In this document: positions 47,209 through 57,200 of the stretch, one piece after another
Numbering within the stretch: the first letter of the stretch is position 1
Layout: each line of letters starts with the position of its first letter
DNA from: Stieleria varia
Lineage (GTDB): Bacteria > Planctomycetota > Planctomycetia > Pirellulales > Pirellulaceae
Direction: 5' to 3'
NCBI RefSeq assembly: GCF_038443385.1
Contig: NZ_CP151726.1
Coordinates: 6,076,001-6,140,000 of the forward strand
DNA: 64,000 nt
Translations under genes and position numbers: made by a program
Notes under the pieces: model-generated
Told to the model about the DNA's origin: nothing
The model's database searches: none
The model's input: only the letters and a program-made list of their open reading frames with translations

Positions 47209-48519
47209 ATGTGTCGTACTCTGGGAATCGTTGTCGCCTTGCTCTCTGTCGCGTTCACGCTGGTTCGTGGCGCAAACGCTCAGCAAGCAGACTTCGAGCG
47301 ACCACCGATCGATTATCTTAACGCCAAGGTCAATGATCCGGTCGCCCGGTTGGCAGAAAAAATTGCGGCCGGGTCCGTGACGCTGGAGTATGACGAAGGA
47401 TTCGGTTTCCTCAAATCGGTCTTGGAGCACTTGGATGTGCCGCTCAGTTCTCAAACGTTGGTTTTTTCAAAGACAAGTTTGCAACTGAGCCGGATTTCAC
47501 CGACTCGTCCCCGCGCGTTGTATTTTAACGATGACGTTTACGTGGGTTTTTGTCAGCGGGGCGATGTGCTGGAGTTTGCCGCGACGGACGCGAAGCAGGG
47601 TGCAACGTTTTACACCCTGAAACAAGACCGCGACGCAGTGCCAACTTTCGTGCGGGACAAGGGCGGTTGTCTTTCGTGCCACGCTTCCTCGCGAACGCAG
47701 AACGTACCGGGGTACTTGGTTCGCAGTGTGTTCCCTGACAGGTCAGGGCGGCCATTATTGGGCAATGGAACGTTCACCACCGATCACACCAGTGATTTTC
47801 GCGATCGATGGGGCGGTTGGTACGTGACGGGGCGGCATGGCAGCATGCGTCACATGGGCAACACCTTGTGTGGAGAGGATGACACTGATTTTGATCGGGA
47901 GTCGGGCGCCAACCGCACGGATTTGAATGACAAGTTCTCCGTGGATGCTTATTTGACGCCTCACAGCGACATCGTTGCGTTGATGGTGCTGGAGCATCAG
48001 ACGCAGATGCATAATGCGATGGCTGCGGCCAATTATGAAACACGTCAAGCGTTGCATCAGTCGTATCAGATGAACGAGCTGTTGGATCGGCCTGCCGATC
48101 ACATCAGCGAGAGCGCGCAACGTCGAATCGCGTCGTCATCGGAGCGAGTGCTGAAGCATTTGTTGATGTGCGACGAGTTTCAGTTGACCGATTCGGTCTC
48201 GGGAACGTCGGGCTTTGCGACTGACTTTGCTGAACGGGGCAAGAAAGATTCCCGTGGACGATCCCTGCGAGATCTCGATTTGAAGACGCGGGTTTTTCAA
48301 TACCCTTGCAGCTATTTGATTTACTCGCCCGCCTTTGCCGGATTGCCAGACGAAGTCCGTTTGAAGGTGCTCGGTCGCCTACATGAAATACTGCGAGGTG
48401 ACGATGATTCGCCCGAGTATTCCCATTTGAGCCCGACGATGCGGCGAGCAATTCTAGAAATCCTGGTGGACACGTTGCCGGAATTTGATTCTCTGCATCC
48501 TTCCGGCAACGCCAGTTGA
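47209..48519 (+). CDS. Secreted mono-haem c-type cytochrome-like protein, paralogue 1
   Basis: 436 residues from ATG 47209, chosen because MCRTLGIVVALLSVAFTLVRGANAQ is a signal peptide; the frame is open to 47056 but without a clean N-terminus. One haem-binding CLSCH motif (about 154-158) follows a 130-residue domain (TLVFSKTSLQLSRISPTRPRALYFNDDVYVGF). After it, WGGWYVTGRHGSMRHMGN and MVLEHQTQMHN are conserved with paralogue 2 and supply Met/His that could be the distal ligand. Function unknown; it is probably periplasmic. It is the first of a tandem pair and divergent from the Rrf2 regulator. Confidence 0.85.
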   Translation: MCRTLGIVVALLSVAFTLVRGANAQQADFERPPIDYLNAKVNDPVARLAEKIAAGSVTLEYDEGFGFLKSVLEHLDVPLSSQTLVFSKTSLQLSRISPTRPRALYFNDDVYVGFCQRGDVLEFAATDAKQGATFYTLKQDRDAVPTFVRDKGGCLSCHASSRTQNVPGYLVRSVFPDRSGRPLLGNGTFTTDHTSDFRDRWGGWYVTGRHGSMRHMGNTLCGEDDTDFDRESGANRTDLNDKFSVDAYLTPHSDIVALMVLEHQTQMHNAMAAANYETRQALHQSYQMNELLDRPADHISESAQRRIASSSERVLKHLLMCDEFQLTDSVSGTSGFATDFAERGKKDSRGRSLRDLDLKTRVFQYPCSYLIYSPAFAGLPDEVRLKVLGRLHEILRGDDDSPEYSHLSPTMRRAILEILVDTLPEFDSLHPSGNAS

Positions 48520-48547
48520 TCGGTCATTCCTCCACGAGATGTGCGCG

Positions 48548-49807
48548 ATGAAGTCGCTGAGTGTTCTTTTTTGGCTGTGTCTGATGCCTTGCTGGTTCAA
48601 CAACTTCGCGGTGGCCCAGTTTCAGCTGGACATCGAGGAGGCACCGTTTCACTACACGGAAACGAAAGCCGAAAATCGTGTGACACGTTTGATGGAGCGA
48701 TTGGAGTCCCGGGAGCTCAAGCTCGAGTATTCGCCCCAGCAAGGTTACTTGCAGTCGTTGCTCAAAGAACTCGATATCCCCGAGTCGTCTCAAACGCTGG
48801 TGTTTTCAAAAACCAGCATGCAGGTGCGTTACATTTCACGGCACAACCCGCGAGCCATCTACTTCAACGACGACACGTACGTTGGCTGGGTCAACGGCAG
48901 CTCACTGGCGGAGATCTCGACCACGGATCCGAAGCTCGGAGCAGCGTTTTACACCGTCGACATGATGCCATGGCGTGCCAAGATTCAGCGAGCCGACTAC
49001 GACTGCTTGGCCTGCCACTCCACATCAATGACGCAGGGGGTACCTGGACATACGATTCGCAGTGTCTTGACGACGTTTGATGGCAGCATCGATTCGCAAA
49101 AACAGTCCTTCATCACCAGCGATGCCAGTCCGTTTTCTCAGCGTTGGGGCGGATGGTACGTCACCGGTCGGCACGGTGACATGAAACACATGGGCAATGC
49201 TTACCTCAAAGCAGGAATGTTGGACACCTCGGCCAACGGCAATTGGACTCATGTGCGAGACGAGTTCGATACTCAAAACTATCTGTCGCCCTACAGCGAT
49301 ATCGTGGCATTGATGGTGCTGGAGCATCAAACGCAAATGCACAACGAAATGACTCGGGCGGATTTTGTGGTCAGACAGATGCTGCACCAGCAAGGCTCTG
49401 CACCGACCGACGCTGAGGAATGGAAAGTGCAGCTGGCAAGCGTTGCCAAGCGGGTCGTCGATAGAATGCTATTTTGCGACGAAGCCCCTTTGACGAGCGA
49501 GGTCAAAGGCTCAGTGGTTTTTGCCGATCACTTCACTCGCCGTGGGCCATCAGATTCCAGCGGACGCTCCTTGCGGGATTTTGATCTGCAGACACGAATG
49601 TTCCGCTACCCACTGAGTTATCTGATTTACTCGGACGCCTTTGACTCGCTGCAGGATTGTTTAAAACAGGAAGTGTGTCGCCAGTTGGAGGCCGTCTTGA
49701 CCGGCAAGAACCAGTCGGAGGAATACGCGCATCTTGATGCAACGTGCCGAGCTGACATCGTGCAGATCCTCAGAGAAACGAAACCCGACGTGATTCGTGC
49801 ACGCTAG
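48548..49807 (+). CDS. Secreted mono-haem c-type cytochrome-like protein, paralogue 2
   Basis: 419 residues from ATG 48548; ATG 48539 is an alternative. Signal MKSLSVLFWLCLMPCWFNNFAVAQ. The CLACH haem motif is at about 153-157. It aligns along its length with paralogue 1 (SSQTLVFSKTSMQVRYIS, AIYFNDDTYVGW, QRWGGWYVTGRHGDMKHMGN, SDIVALMVLEHQTQMHNEM, GRSLRDFDLQTRMFRYPLSYLIYSDAF), so the pair is an old tandem duplication. The gap between them is 28 bp, suggesting one transcript. The stop TAG is supplied by the first bases (CTAG) of the MITE at 49804. Confidence 0.85.
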   Translation: MKSLSVLFWLCLMPCWFNNFAVAQFQLDIEEAPFHYTETKAENRVTRLMERLESRELKLEYSPQQGYLQSLLKELDIPESSQTLVFSKTSMQVRYISRHNPRAIYFNDDTYVGWVNGSSLAEISTTDPKLGAAFYTVDMMPWRAKIQRADYDCLACHSTSMTQGVPGHTIRSVLTTFDGSIDSQKQSFITSDASPFSQRWGGWYVTGRHGDMKHMGNAYLKAGMLDTSANGNWTHVRDEFDTQNYLSPYSDIVALMVLEHQTQMHNEMTRADFVVRQMLHQQGSAPTDAEEWKVQLASVAKRVVDRMLFCDEAPLTSEVKGSVVFADHFTRRGPSDSSGRSLRDFDLQTRMFRYPLSYLIYSDAFDSLQDCLKQEVCRQLEAVLTGKNQSEEYAHLDATCRADIVQILRETKPDVIRAR

Positions 49808-49987
49808 CCCGGATTATGCACGCGATTCACAACAGTCATCGCAACACGTTTGCGTGAAACCGCTTGCGCGGATGCGCACGAAAACAGTCTGCGCACATCA
49901 GCCGCCACGCGATAGCGTCCGGTTGTTGCACCTATACACGGGAACCGGACGCTATCGCGCCAGCGGCTGATGAATAATCCGGGCTAG
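49804..49987. repeat. CTAG-bounded MITE, copy 2 of 2 (184 bp), overlapping a stop codon
   Basis: It begins CTAGCCCGGATTATG and ends AATAATCCGGGCTAG. The inner hairpin uses arms GCGATAGCGTCCGGTT and AACCGGACGCTATCGC. Same orientation as copy 1 (39457-39639). The TAG of its first CTAG is the stop codon of the preceding cytochrome gene. Confidence 0.9.
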
Positions 49988-50047
49988 TAACGAGCGCCCA
50001 TTTACCGCCGTAGTGGACGAGATGCGGGGTACTCGTGCCCTCGTCCA

Positions 50048-50611
50048 CTACGAGATGCGTTGGTTAGCCAACAGCATTTCGATCCAGGGGCCGACGTATG
50101 CGCCGTTGTCGTGGAACGTTCGTCCGCTGAACAGGTTTCCGTCGATGACGCAGGGTTCGTTGACGAAGATTCCGCCACAGACTTCCAAGTCAAATTGGCA
50201 CTTCGGGACCGTCGCCATCCGCCGACCGCGAACACAATCTGCGTAGGCGGGGATTTCGACCCCGTGACACACACTTGCGATCGGCTTTCCTTCGGCAAAG
50301 AAATGCTTGGTGATCCGCACGAGGTCTTTGTCGTAGCGGATGTACTCGGGCGCGCGACCGCCGGAGAACATGATCCCGGCGTACTCGGACTCGTTGACTT
50401 CACTGAACGGAACGTCACACTCCAGCGTGTACCCTTCCCACTCCTTGGTGATCGTCCACCCCGGTTTGATTTCGTGCAAGACGAGTTGGTAGCGACGTTT
50501 TTCGGGTGCCGTCACCACGGGCTCAAAACCGGCTTCTTGCAGTCGATAGTAGGGATACATCGTGTCGAGCAATTCGGTTGCGTCGCCGATAACAATCAAG
50601 ACTTTGTTCAT
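50048..50611 (-). CDS. DJ-1/PfpI-family protein
   Basis: 187 residues. MNKVLIVIGDATELLDTMYPYYRLQEAGFEPVVTAPEK is the N-terminal Rossmann-like strand and helix. YAGIMFSGGRAPEYIRYDKDLVRI is followed by the nucleophile elbow ASVCHGVEI with Cys115-His116, and LFSGRTFHDNGAYVGPWI. The family includes glyoxalase III/deglycase-like chaperones and intracellular peptidases; which activity applies here is not clear. It is encoded after the MITE with no close operon partner. Confidence 0.88.
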   Translation of the reverse strand: MNKVLIVIGDATELLDTMYPYYRLQEAGFEPVVTAPEKRRYQLVLHEIKPGWTITKEWEGYTLECDVPFSEVNESEYAGIMFSGGRAPEYIRYDKDLVRITKHFFAEGKPIASVCHGVEIPAYADCVRGRRMATVPKCQFDLEVCGGIFVNEPCVIDGNLFSGRTFHDNGAYVGPWIEMLLANQRIS

Positions 50612-50761
50612 AGGGGGGCTGATCTGGTAGGGTGTGGGCTAGTGTTGCGATCTAAATTTGACCTTGATTGGAAAAGATTCAAGTACCAGCACGAAGCTCA
50701 AGTCGCGGCTTGGGCACTCGTGAAAAGACTGGTTGGAATGGGATTGTATCGTCGGACGTGA

Positions 50762-52102
50762 CTACACCGTCTCGAAACCGGAACGCTGCTCACGCTTGAG
50801 GTGCCCGTTGGCTTCGTCGTCCCCCACGAACACTTCTTTGCTGGGGTCCCATTTCAGCGGGCGTCCCAGTTTCATGGAAATGTTGGCTAGGTGACAAGTG
50901 CTGACGCTGCGATGCTGTCCTTCGATGTCCGAGATCGTTTTTCGACGGGTATCGATGCAGTCAAAGAAGTTGCCCATGTGATTGATGATGGCGTCCAGTT
51001 TTCCCGTCCGTTCGGGGCGTTCCAAGTTGTCATCTTGGTAGACACCAAACGACCCGCGTGGCAACGGATTGTCGGCCAGTTGCTCGACGGGCGCACCGGA
51101 GATCACCCCGCGATTGACAAAGATCCGGCCCTGGTCTCCCTCGAACATGATCCCATTGCGTCCTTCGTCCATGATGCGTAGCTCGACTCCGTTGGCGTAC
51201 TGGATCGTTGCGCCGAAGTCGGTTGCGACGTTGTACCCGTTTTGGACGTTGGGATACTTGGCGATCCCATCGATGTGGACGGGCAAGCTATCGATGGCCC
51301 ATTGGGCGATGTCGATATGGTGTGCTCCCCAGTCGGTCATCTTTCCGCCAGAGTATTCCTGCCACCAGCGAAAGGTGTAATGGCATCGCTCGGGAATGTA
51401 GGGCACGTCAGGCGTTTGTCCTTGCCAAAGATTCCAGTTGAGGTTGCCGGGGACCGGGGCGGTTTGGAAGGGGCCACCGGTCGGGTTTTTGTCGGTCGCG
51501 CAGGTCACCCGTTGCAGTTTGCCGACGCGTCCTTGGCGAACCATCTCGACGGCCAAGCGAAAGAGGTGGTCGCTGCGTTGCCACGTGCCGACTTGAACGA
51601 CCTGCTTTGTATCGCCGATGGTGTCACGCAGCACCTTGCCTTCGTCGATCGTCAGGGTCAGCGGTTTTTCGCAGTAGACGTCTTTGCCTGCGCGAACCGC
51701 ATCGATCAGCATTTTGGTATGCCAATGATCAGGAGTGGCGATCAGGACCACGTCAACATCCTTGCGTGCCAGCAAATCCTGGTAGTCTTCAAAGATGCGT
51801 GGGGTGCTGCCAAAACTCGCTCGCGCTTGTTCTCTCACGTGACGGTCGATGTCGGCGATCGCCACCACGTCGCCGTACAATCGAGCTTTCTCGGTGATCA
51901 CGCTGCCCTGGTACCGCATGCCGATCGCGCCGATTCCCAAACGCTCCACCCGAGCGGCGGGCTTTTCGTTCGGTTCGGCGGCAGTGGCGCGGTCGCCGGA
52001 ACCTGAGTTCAATGCACCGACCCCTAGAGAGGCAAGGGTCATGCCTGCGGAAAGGGAAGCGGCGGAGCCGAGAAATTGACGACGCGAACCTTCAGACGAC
52101 AT
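50762..52102 (-). CDS. Tat-exported Gfo/Idh/MocA-family oxidoreductase
   Basis: 446 residues from ATG 52102, with CGAGG five bases upstream; the frame is open 27 codons further but without signals. SEGSRRQFLGSAASLSAGMTLASLGVGAL is a twin-arginine signal. LGIGAIGMRYQGSVI is the nucleotide-binding loop, DVVLIATPDHWHTKMLIDAVRAGKDVYCEKPLTLTIDEGK gives the EKP signature, and MTDWGAHHIDIAQWAIDSLP the C-terminal active-site region. The C-terminus resembles the planctomycete-enriched secreted GFO_IDH group. These are thought to act on carbohydrates in the periplasm; the substrate is not indicated. Confidence 0.9.
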   Translation of the reverse strand: MSSEGSRRQFLGSAASLSAGMTLASLGVGALNSGSGDRATAAEPNEKPAARVERLGIGAIGMRYQGSVITEKARLYGDVVAIADIDRHVREQARASFGSTPRIFEDYQDLLARKDVDVVLIATPDHWHTKMLIDAVRAGKDVYCEKPLTLTIDEGKVLRDTIGDTKQVVQVGTWQRSDHLFRLAVEMVRQGRVGKLQRVTCATDKNPTGGPFQTAPVPGNLNWNLWQGQTPDVPYIPERCHYTFRWWQEYSGGKMTDWGAHHIDIAQWAIDSLPVHIDGIAKYPNVQNGYNVATDFGATIQYANGVELRIMDEGRNGIMFEGDQGRIFVNRGVISGAPVEQLADNPLPRGSFGVYQDDNLERPERTGKLDAIINHMGNFFDCIDTRRKTISDIEGQHRSVSTCHLANISMKLGRPLKWDPSKEVFVGDDEANGHLKREQRSGFETV

Positions 52103-52233
52103 GTTGACCTCGGGTGAAAAGTGGGGGGAGAGTGGAATCAGGACGACAGTCGGTCGAAGATTCCGGCGGGTGGATGGCACCATTGTAGAAGGATTGAACG
52201 AGCAAGTGTCGTCTCAGGTGCGACAAACTCATC

Positions 52234-52365
52234 ACTAGTGCATCGTCCAGTCTTAGAACGTGGGTTCGGTAGATGAGCCGTTTTGGCGTTAGCCACGGTT
52301 TTTGACACAACCGTGGCTAACGCCAAAACGGCTAACGCCAAAATCAAGACCGGATGATGCACTAG
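52234..52365. repeat. Second CTAG-bounded MITE family (132 bp)
   Basis: Ends CTAGTGCATCGTCCAGTCTT and AAGACCGGATGATGCACTAG form a terminal repeat with 18 of 20 matches. Inside is a perfect 24-bp hairpin (arms 52277-52300 and 52309-52332; loop TTTGACAC). The surrounding 453-bp gap (52103-52555) has no other supported feature besides the ribosome site of kdsD. Confidence 0.9.
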
Positions 52366-52555
52366 GTGTCGAGCGGACTGGCCAAACGCCGGGAATGCTA
52401 TCAATCCTGGGTGTTTTTTGCCCCCGGGAGGTCTGTTCGCCGGTGAATCACGTTGCCTCTGGAGAGTCGCATCCTGTAACGTGCGGCAACTGAGCTGAAT
52501 GCACCGGTCAATGGAATTGCCGGTCGAACCGTCGTTGCCAAGGAAGGATTTCAAG

Positions 52556-53677
52556 GTGTCATCTGCAAGTTCGCGGTCTCGCGAATCCCTCGGCGAACTT
52601 TCCACGCCCGTGGTTCCTCAATCATTGGTGGAAAGACTGCGAATGTTGCGGGAAACCGTTACCGCAGAGGCCAATGCGATCGCCGCAGCGGCAAAACTGT
52701 TGACGGCGGACGCGGTGCAAGCCGCCGAGATGACGGCGCAGTGTGACGGATGCGTCGTGGTCACCGGGGTCGGCAAAGCAGGGTTGGTCGGCCAGAAGCT
52801 GGTGGCGACGTTGGCGAGCACGGGGACGCCGGCTCATTTTTTGCATCCCGCAGAAGCCGTCCATGGGGATTTGGGGCGTGTCCGCGAAAACGACCTCGTT
52901 TGGGCGATCTCCAATTCGGGACGCAGTGAAGAAATCACACGCATTGCATCCATTTTGCGTCATCAATCCAGCGGCTTGATCGCCATCACGGCGGATAAAG
53001 AAAATCCGCTTGCCGCCGCGGCCGACTGCGTGGTCACGATCGGTCATCATAGCGAATGCTGCCCCAACGGTTTGGCGCCGACAGCCAGCACGGCGGTGAT
53101 GATGGCCGTGGGCGACGCGATTGCGATGTTGGTCAGCCAGCTCAAGCAGTTCACGCCACAGGACTTTGCAAAGTTTCATCCGGGCGGATCCCTGGGGCGA
53201 AAACTCGCGACCGTTCAACAATACATGCGTCCCCTGTCGGCATGCCGCGTTGCAAGTGAGACGGCAACCATTCGCCAAGCCATCGTCACTCGCAGCGATT
53301 GTGGACGACGCAGTGGCGCGGTGATGCTGATCAATGACAGCGGCCAACTGAGCGGAATCTTTACCGACAGCGATCTTGCTCGGCTGTTCGAAACCGGTGA
53401 CGACAGCGCCACCGACACACCGATCGCGAGCAAGATGACATCGCGGCCACACAGTATCGCGACAGGTGTACTGCTCAATGATGCCATCGCCCGCATGTCG
53501 CGTCATCGAATCAGTGAGCTGCCCGTGGTGGATACGGATCACAAGCCCGTTGGGATGCTCGACATCACGGATTTGATCGCGTTGGGCGAAGTCGACGATA
53601 CGTTTCGCGCCAGCGTTCCTCTGACGCGTCCGCGTCTCAGTGTTTCACACGCGACCCCCAACTCGTCATCCCAATAA
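52556..53677 (+). CDS. kdsD: D-arabinose 5-phosphate isomerase
   Basis: 373 residues from GTG 52556, preceded by AAGGAAGGA; ATG 52511 or 52499 would add 15-19 residues. SIS domain: VVVTGVGKAGLVGQKLVATLASTGTPAHFLHPAEAVHGDLGRV (GVGKAG 71-76) and AISNSGRSEEITRI, with HHSECCPNGLAPTASTAVMMAVGDAIAM. Two CBS domains follow from about residue 230 (GAVMLINDSGQLSGIFTDSDLARLF and RHRISELPVVDTDHKPVGMLDITDLI). It converts ribulose 5-phosphate to arabinose 5-phosphate, the first step to Kdo. kdsC follows after 10 bp, as in E. coli. Confidence 0.93.
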   Translation: MSSASSRSRESLGELSTPVVPQSLVERLRMLRETVTAEANAIAAAAKLLTADAVQAAEMTAQCDGCVVVTGVGKAGLVGQKLVATLASTGTPAHFLHPAEAVHGDLGRVRENDLVWAISNSGRSEEITRIASILRHQSSGLIAITADKENPLAAAADCVVTIGHHSECCPNGLAPTASTAVMMAVGDAIAMLVSQLKQFTPQDFAKFHPGGSLGRKLATVQQYMRPLSACRVASETATIRQAIVTRSDCGRRSGAVMLINDSGQLSGIFTDSDLARLFETGDDSATDTPIASKMTSRPHSIATGVLLNDAIARMSRHRISELPVVDTDHKPVGMLDITDLIALGEVDDTFRASVPLTRPRLSVSHATPNSSSQ

Positions 53678-53687
53678 ACGACCACGC

Positions 53688-54215
53688 ATGCCCTTCAAAC
53701 TTCAGTCCGAATCAGAGACCGCTCTGCCGATCACGTGCATTCTGTCGGATGTCGACGGCGTGATGACGGATGGCAAGATCATTTATGATGCTGCCGGATT
53801 GGAGACAAAATGTTTTCATGTTCGAGACGGGTTGGGGGTCAAGCTTTGGATGCAAAGCGGATTCCAGTTTGGGATCATCACCTCTCGTCAGAGTGAGATC
53901 GTGCGTCGACGCGCGACCGAGTTGGGGATCCAGCACGTCAGCCAAGGCCAAGAACAGAAGTGGCCCGAGGCCGTGGGGATGATGGCGGCGCTAAAGTGCA
54001 AGCCAGAAAACGTTTGCTATGTGGGCGACGATTTGCCGGACATTCCCGTCATGCAACGCGTCGGACTGGCGGTCGCCCCCGCCGATGCGGCAACGGATAC
54101 GCGTCGTGCCGCCCAATGGATTCTACGCAGTCGTGGCGGCGAAGGAGCCCTGAGAGAGTTAATCGAGCGACTGCTGCGCAGCAAGCAACGTTGGGAGGAA
54201 CATCTCTGCCATTGA
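53688..54215 (+). CDS. kdsC: 3-deoxy-D-manno-octulosonate 8-phosphate phosphatase
   Basis: 175 residues from ATG 53688. HAD superfamily C0 type: CILSDVDGVMTDGKIIYD (Asp21, Asp23), GVKLWMQSGFQFGIITSRQSEIVRRRATELGIQHV, and VCYVGDDLPDIPVMQRVGLAVAPADA. The short tetrameric KdsC/YrbI form. It removes the phosphate from Kdo 8-phosphate. It lies between kdsD and a large Lpt-like gene, the same order as kdsD-kdsC-lptC-lptA in E. coli. Confidence 0.93.
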   Translation: MPFKLQSESETALPITCILSDVDGVMTDGKIIYDAAGLETKCFHVRDGLGVKLWMQSGFQFGIITSRQSEIVRRRATELGIQHVSQGQEQKWPEAVGMMAALKCKPENVCYVGDDLPDIPVMQRVGLAVAPADAATDTRRAAQWILRSRGGEGALRELIERLLRSKQRWEEHLCH

Positions 54216-54270
54216 TCCAACGTCACGACTCTGTGTGACTTAGGAGAAATCGTCGGCTGATCACTCAATC

Positions 54271-57200
54271 ATGTTGCGAAAGCTTGCCCATTACTTCACC
54301 GCACTTTTCATTCTCATCGGGATGGCTGCTGCCTACAACGCGGCAGCCACCCAGTGGTTGCGTCCCCCTGTCATCGCGATGGTGCCCGCCCGTCAACCGA
54401 CCGCTCAGCCGGAGCTGAAAGACAACGTTCGGGACCTGTTCGCACCTGGCGACTGGCAACTGGGTGAATGCCGACGTTTGTTGACGCCCAACGGAACGTT
54501 GCTGTTCAACAACTGGCAGCAGACGTCGGATTATGAATGGAAACTTTGGCCGATCACGTTGATCGTGGGTCGCGGATTCGGCGACGATCAGTCCGACGAG
54601 CCGCTCGTGCTGACAGCGGAGGAAGGTGCGGAATTATTGTTCTCCAAGTCCTTTGACATGACCGACGGCAGTGCACCACCGATTCAGCGTGGTCGCATGC
54701 TCGGTAAGGTCTCCATCAAGCGACGTAGCAAGACCAGTCCGAATCAGTCACTTGCGTTGCAAACCAGCAACGTCGGAATCGACAACCAAAAAATATGGAC
54801 CACCGAAACGATCAAGATGACCATCGGCAGCGCGATGCTGATCGGGCAAAACTTGACCATCAAGCTCGCATCGACGGCATCACGGGCAGCAGCAGGCCAG
54901 TCCGACCGATCGATCCTCGACTCGATGGAGTTGGTGTACCTCAAGCAGCTCGACATTCCCTTGGATGATTTCATCAACAAGTCTCCGCCGACGAATGCTG
55001 GTGACGTTGCAAAACGGAGACCGGCGGGAACGGTTTCGATCAACTGTGACGGGATGCTGCTCTATGATTTCCTGATCGATCAACTCTCGGTCCGCGACAA
55101 GATCGAGTTGCTGTATCGTGTGCCGGGTGAACCCGACGGCCGATTCTCCTGCGATCAACTCGATCTGGTGCTTCGTGATCCGATCAACTCCAAGCTCAAA
55201 CGCGATGGGCCGATGGACTGGCTGGATCGCTTCAAAGCGGTGGGAAATCCCGCCGCGATGGATTTCCCGTCTCAAAATCTTCAAATCGTGGCCGAAGAAA
55301 TCAACTTCGACGCGATCAACGGCTGGATGCGTGCTCACGGCAGCACCGGCGTTCAGCTACGTCGTGGAGCCATCGGCGCCAGGCTGTCGCGATTTGAGTA
55401 CCTTTATCGCCCCGACCGACCAGAGGAACTGGGAACGATCGATGCACAAGGAGCCGGTATCGTCACGGTGGATGATCCAAACATTCCTGTCGCTCAAATC
55501 CGTTGGCGCGACGGATGCCGAATCGAGCCCCAAGATCGCACTTCACTCAGCGATCTGCGAGATCAAACCTTGACGAGCAAGGTCAATGTTTTTCTCGATG
55601 GAGCAGTGTTCGCAAAACTGACCGACGGCGGCGAGTTCCACGCGGACTCTGTGCAGGGTGTCTTTCAACCGGGGCCGTCACGTTCGCCAACGATCGAACT
55701 GGCGGCCACTCCAGCGTTGGAAACACGAGACCCAAGCGGGCTTTCTCCGTCCACCGTGTTGCAGCCTTTGGTTTCCACTTCGTCGACCAAGACACGCGGT
55801 TCGACTCAAACCTTGGTTCCCGACCGCGTCCAAGCCACCGGGAACGTCTCCATCGACTCCCGGGCGCTCGAAGCCACTGCGAATGCGGTCTATATTCAGT
55901 TCAAACATTTGATCGACCCATTCCCACCGGAAAGCGGCAACTCGGCTGCCGGTCTTGCCGGCAACACAACCTCGGGGGGCACGTCGGGATCTGTGCTCAG
56001 GCAATGGGTCGGCCAGCCCCAGAACGCTGACGGCACCAGTCCCCCGGTATCGCGTCCACGTCCATCGATTCACGGCGATCAAGTCAGCGTGATGCTGCAG
56101 TTGACCAACAACGTGGTCACGGCGCAAGACCTGAGCGCAACCGGAGGCGTCGAACTGCATCACACGCTCGCCGCGGGCGATCAAATGCTGCGAGCCAAGA
56201 TGTCAGGCGACCAATTGCGCATGATCGATGGTGGTGGAGCGGACCTGCTGCAATTGGGCAGCGGCCCAGAATCGCCTGCTCGTTTTGAACTCGGCGACGG
56301 ATACTTCGTCGGTCCCATGATCCGAGTTTGGCCATCACAGAATCAGATCCGAATCGACGGCGCCGGTGAGTTCATGATGCCAACGGCGGTGATGCCCGCA
56401 TCGCTCGACGAAAGAGCTGAATCGAGAATCCAGTGGGTTCGTCCACCGCATTGCCAATGGAACGGGGACATGCAGTTTGATGGACGCATGGCCGTGTTGA
56501 CCGGCGGTGTTCAGATCAAAGCCGCCTTGATCCAGAATCTGGAACCGTGGGCCATTCACGTGCAAGGCCAACGAATGGAGATCGATTTGTCCACCCCTGT
56601 CGATGTCCAGCAGACGGCCAGCATGCAGCAAGCAAGTATCTCTCAAATTCGTCTGATCCAAGGACCCGGTGAGATGGTGGTCGCGCAAGCCGAACAGCAT
56701 GACCAACACGGGCAGGTGCTTTCTCGGCACGAGATGCTTGCGAGGCAGATCTTTTTGGAACCATCCGCCGGTGGCAATCTGCTGGCAAGCGGCCCGGGCT
56801 CTTATCGCGGATGGATGCTGACCCCGCGCGGTGCTTCCTTGACCGGTCAACTCGGCGGATCCGAAACCACCGAACGCACGAAACCTTCAACGGACGCACC
56901 CGTGCTCAACGGTTTGCACCTCACCTTTCACCATTCGATGCGTGCGGATCTCGGGACGAAGATGCTCTCGTTCCTCGGTGGTGTGCGTGCGGGACTTCGT
57001 GAACTGGACAACTGGGAGCAAAGTGTTGACGTTAGGCAGATGGAGCAACTGGCGGTCGGCGAATCGACGCTCGATTGCAATGATCTGCGTTTCGGAATCT
57101 CGCCGGACGTCTCTCCGGCTCTAAAGTCGATTCCGGGATACCCGATGCCTTGGGAGATGGAGGCCGTCGGCGGGGTGCTTGTCAAGTCTCGTGATGAATC

